A DNA stretch of 6,672 nucleotides from Candidatus Omnitrophica bacterium CG02_land_8_20_14_3_00__42_8 (lineage in GTDB: Bacteria; Omnitrophota; Gorgyraeia; Gorgyraeales; Gorgyraeaceae), in assembly GCA_002780805.1 (NCBI GenBank), contig PEUD01000147.1, positions 1 through 6,672 of the forward strand, given 5' to 3'. Positions 5,089 through 6,672 of the stretch are shown here, in pieces. The notes under the pieces are model-generated. The model saw only the letters and a list, made by a program, of their open reading frames with translations, was not told the origin of the DNA and searched no databases. Every line of letters begins with the position of its first letter. The stretch's first letter is position 1. Made by a program: the position numbers and the translations under genes.

Positions 5089-5121
5089 ATATAACAAGTC
5101 AGGTGATTTCTGGCGTTAGAC
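5089..5121 (+). other. attC-like integron recombination site lacking its central stem
   Basis: The R' box GTTAGAC 5115-5121 fits GTTRRRY exactly. Upstream, ATATAAC 5089-5095 is an imperfect R'' box (5 of 7 pairs with R'). Compared with the complete attC at 5618, it shares TAACAAGTCA and TGATTT-5 bases-GTTRGACATAA, but the central hairpin of about 26 bases is missing. At 33 bp it is shorter than normal attC sites, which are at least about 55 bp. It marks the left boundary of the cassette holding the gene at 5127. Confidence 0.5.
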
Positions 5122-5126
5122 ATAAT

Positions 5127-5612
5127 ATGAATATAGATAAACTTATTGAGAATGGAGAGAAGCTACCTTCCGCTGCAAAAGTGTTGGCTGTCAGTTCATA
5201 TAAGCAATTTATAAATAAATACCCTATTATAGAGAAAATAAAGCCTGAACATTGGGATTTTGTCCTTACGATTGCTGGCATTTTTGTGGCAGTTTCTCAA
5301 CTCAATCATGAAAATATCCCAGAACAGGATAAAAATGCAATACTTGATACAGTAACAAGTGCTGCAATTGAAATATATCCAAACTCTATAGAAGCATGTG
5401 AAGATTGTAGAAATTTTGTTGATCGAACATATAATGAGTTGGCAAGAGAAAAAGAATATAAGGATAATTCAAAATTCTTATTTTCGGATTCCCTCGGTAG
5501 TTGGATGGTTTGGAATTTATTTGGTCATGCATCTTCAAATGAAGATGAAAGAAACTTAATTAGAATTTTGGGTGGTTTTCTCGCTCATTCTTTTATTTCA
5601 TGGTGGAAATAA
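5127..5612 (+). CDS. integron cassette protein of unknown function
   Basis: The 161-residue protein is mostly alpha-helical in appearance, with a hydrophobic stretch HWDFVLTIAGIFVAVSQL around residues 42-59 and a Cys-x-x-Cys pair at 91 and 94. I do not recognise a family. It fills one gene cassette: the R' box of the left attC-like site ends 5 bases before ATG 5127, and the right attC begins 5 bases after the stop codon. No ribosome-binding site is present, which is common for cassette genes. An upstream GTG at 5103 is in frame but lies within the attC-like site, so the ATG is preferred. The hydrophobic stretch could be a buried helix or a weak membrane segment. No signal peptide is seen. The function cannot be inferred from its neighbours, since cassettes are independent units. 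Confidence 0.75.
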   Translation: MNIDKLIENGEKLPSAAKVLAVSSYKQFINKYPIIEKIKPEHWDFVLTIAGIFVAVSQLNHENIPEQDKNAILDTVTSAAIEIYPNSIEACEDCRNFVDRTYNELAREKEYKDNSKFLFSDSLGSWMVWNLFGHASSNEDERNLIRILGGFLAHSFISWWK

Positions 5613-5617
5613 AAAAT

Positions 5618-5676
5618 GTCTAACAAGTCAATCCAGCGGAAGGGCGATTTCCCGACGCTGATTTAAATCGTTGGAC
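5618..5676 (+). other. integron attC site (59 bp)
   Basis: R'' GTCTAAC 5618-5624 fits RYYYAAC and R' GTTGGAC 5670-5676 fits GTTRRRY; they pair with one G-T. The inner part folds through CAGCG 5634-5638 with CGCTG 5656-5660 and a GGG/CCC stem. The length of 59 bp is typical. It lies 5 bases after the stop codon of a cassette gene, the normal position, and recombination would occur between G5670 and T5671. No integrase gene or attI site lies in the window, so this is part of an array or of an integrase-less attC cluster. Confidence 0.8.
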
Positions 5677-5698
5677 ATAAAAGGAAAACGGGGAAATA

Positions 5699-6325
5699 AT
5701 GGGATTTTTTGAAACACTTAATGGTTGGAAAAAAATATTATCATTTGAAATTATCTTTGATAATAATAAAGTTAACGTAAAAGTCCAAAAGAATGTTCCA
5801 ATAATAAAAACCCCCGATTATATACGTTTATGGGCATGTTACGAAGCAAAAATGATATACAACTTGGGTTTCCCTAATAATTTAAGTTCTAATATGGCTA
5901 TAGGCCTTATCACGAAAATTGTAGAAAATGAAATAAGCAAAGCTACTGATTGCTTTAAGGAAGTCGATATTGATGATGTTATTCAATTCGATCAAAATGT
6001 AACAAAAGGGAATACTAAATTTACAGGGGAATTCTACGCAAGAGGTTCACTTAATCGTATAATAAAGACTTGGCTTCCACCAAAGGGGACCGAACAACAA
6101 GTGGTATGGTCTAGTTTAACTCTTCTGCAATATGCAATTTTCATGAATAAAGATGATAAAGAATGTCTTGATATTTTGACAAAAACTGCAAGGAATATGG
6201 TTGGTCTTTATAAAACAGGTATGGGCACAGGAATTGCTTCGGTAGCAAAAATTCCTACACTTGCGTATATGCAAGCGGAGTCAATCAGCGATTTTGACAT
6301 AAAATCTCCGAGGAGTTGTCTCTAA
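5699..6325 (+). CDS. second cassette gene, 3' end replaced by insertion sequence (truncated)
   Basis: The frame begins at ATG 5699, 22 bases after attC, with GGGG about 5 bases upstream and AAAGGA further up. The first about 195 residues look like an original soluble protein: FETLNGWKKILSFEIIFDNN at the start and later FMNKDDKECLDILTKTARNM. I do not recognise the family. The last residues, from about SDFDIKSPRSCL, are encoded by the end of the insertion sequence: the transposase stop codon lies at 6285-6287 on the other strand. The native C-terminus and the cassette's own attC must lie beyond the element, outside the window. It is thus an interrupted gene whose product, if made, carries a foreign tail. 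Confidence 0.65.
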   Translation: MGFFETLNGWKKILSFEIIFDNNKVNVKVQKNVPIIKTPDYIRLWACYEAKMIYNLGFPNNLSSNMAIGLITKIVENEISKATDCFKEVDIDDVIQFDQNVTKGNTKFTGEFYARGSLNRIIKTWLPPKGTEQQVVWSSLTLLQYAIFMNKDDKECLDILTKTARNMVGLYKTGMGTGIASVAKIPTLAYMQAESISDFDIKSPRSCL

Positions 6326-6672
6326 AATCCTCCATCTCTTTAAATGGCTCTAATGAGCCAATTTTGGCCACCCGGCCATTTCCCTCGTTTTTTGTTTCCG
6401 GATTTTGACATAATACTTTATTAGCGACCAGATCTTCAACTGACTCATAGCTTAAGACCTCCGCTTTTTGCGAATGATAATATGCTAATCTATTTTGCTT
6501 GGCTGTAAGCAGATTTTCCTTCCGCTGTTGTCTGATCGCATTTCCCAAGCCCTCATGCTCATCATTAGGCCTTACGTATCCCAATGATGAATGAGGGTGA
6601 TTATTGTAAAGCCTCTGGAACTTGGTTACCCAGTCGACTACATCCTGAACAGTCTCAAATCCTTCAGGGCAT
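6285..6672 (-). CDS. C-terminal part of an IS3-type transposase (partial)
   Basis: Reading leftward from the right edge, the frame encodes the end of a DDE integrase core. It runs from DVVDWVTKFQRLYNNHPHSS through LGYVRPNDEHEGLGNAIRQQ and RKENLLTAKQNRLAYY. This matches the IS3-family ending W-x-x-x-(W/L)YN-x-x-x-(P/R)HSxLGYxxP, then (H/E)xGLxxAIxxxR. The catalytic residues lie outside the window. After residue YYHSQ the frame continues about 60 more codons with low similarity to transposases; I take this as read-through into the end of the element, since it encodes LCQN twice from the 13-base repeat at 6290 and 6401. The start lies beyond the right edge. Confidence 0.8.
   Translation of the reverse strand, partial: CPEGFETVQDVVDWVTKFQRLYNNHPHSSLGYVRPNDEHEGLGNAIRQQRKENLLTAKQNRLAYYHSQKAEVLSYESVEDLVANKVLCQNPETKNEGNGRVAKIGSLEPFKEMEDFRDNSSEILCQNR
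6290..6672 (-). mobile_element. 3' end of an IS3-type insertion sequence
   Basis: The element includes the transposase tail and its terminal non-coding segment and extends past the window. GATTTTGACATAA occurs at 6290-6302 and 6401-6413, a 13-base direct repeat that may be transposase-binding sequence at and inside the right end. Two hairpins lie between, TGGCTC-taat-GAGCCA at 6345-6360 and TGGCC-accc-GGCCA at 6365-6378. The exact end is estimated from where the interrupted cassette gene loses its character; the other terminal repeat and target duplication are not visible. Confidence 0.6.

Noticed and set aside
5103..5126. GTG start for the cassette gene, adding 8 residues
   Set aside because: The codon lies inside the attC-like site, whereas ATG 5127 follows directly after the R' box as expected for a cassette gene.

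Overview
The window reads as an accessory, mobile-element-rich stretch from an AT-rich Gram-negative (diderm) bacterium. Four genes or gene remnants carry lipoprotein signal peptides ending in a lipobox, and one encodes a probable outer-membrane beta-barrel with a C-terminal Phe, so an outer membrane is implied. Integron-type attC recombination sites and an IS3-type transposase tail also fit a Gram-negative, possibly uncultivated environmental lineage. The species cannot be named from the sequence.

Layout: (1) 1-947 is a compact plus-strand cluster: the tail of a DUF5678-like protein, a retropepsin-type aspartic protease and a GIY-YIG nuclease-like protein. (2) 948-2379 has no convincing protein gene. 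It holds a large, very stable structured RNA (about 1028-1405), an inverted repeat, a 60-61 bp direct repeat, a GC-rich block of short hairpins (1740-1912), a candidate promoter and a hairpin-rich leader. (3) 2380-3174 encodes the beta-barrel protein. (4) 3201-3358 is a second, shorter copy of the structured RNA, ending in a terminator-like hairpin. (5) 3491-5061 is a lipoprotein operon: one BamE/SmpA-like lipoprotein, two members of an unnamed lipoprotein family, and a frameshifted relic of a third. (6) 5089-6672 is a piece of an integron cassette array. An attC-like site that has lost its central stem is followed by a complete cassette (gene plus a 59 bp attC). The next cassette gene is interrupted by an IS3-type insertion sequence on the minus strand that runs off the window.

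The main point of interest is the pair of related structured RNAs at 1028 and 3201. They share a 5' hairpin, two conserved linkers and the same possible pseudoknot (GGGUU with AGCCC), while the sequence just upstream differs. This pattern suggests a mobile or guide-type RNA such as the HEARO/omega-RNA class associated with IscB/IsrB, but no such protein gene is present and the class assignment is a hypothesis. The second point is the attC pair, which shows that the right end belongs to a cassette array with no integrase in view.
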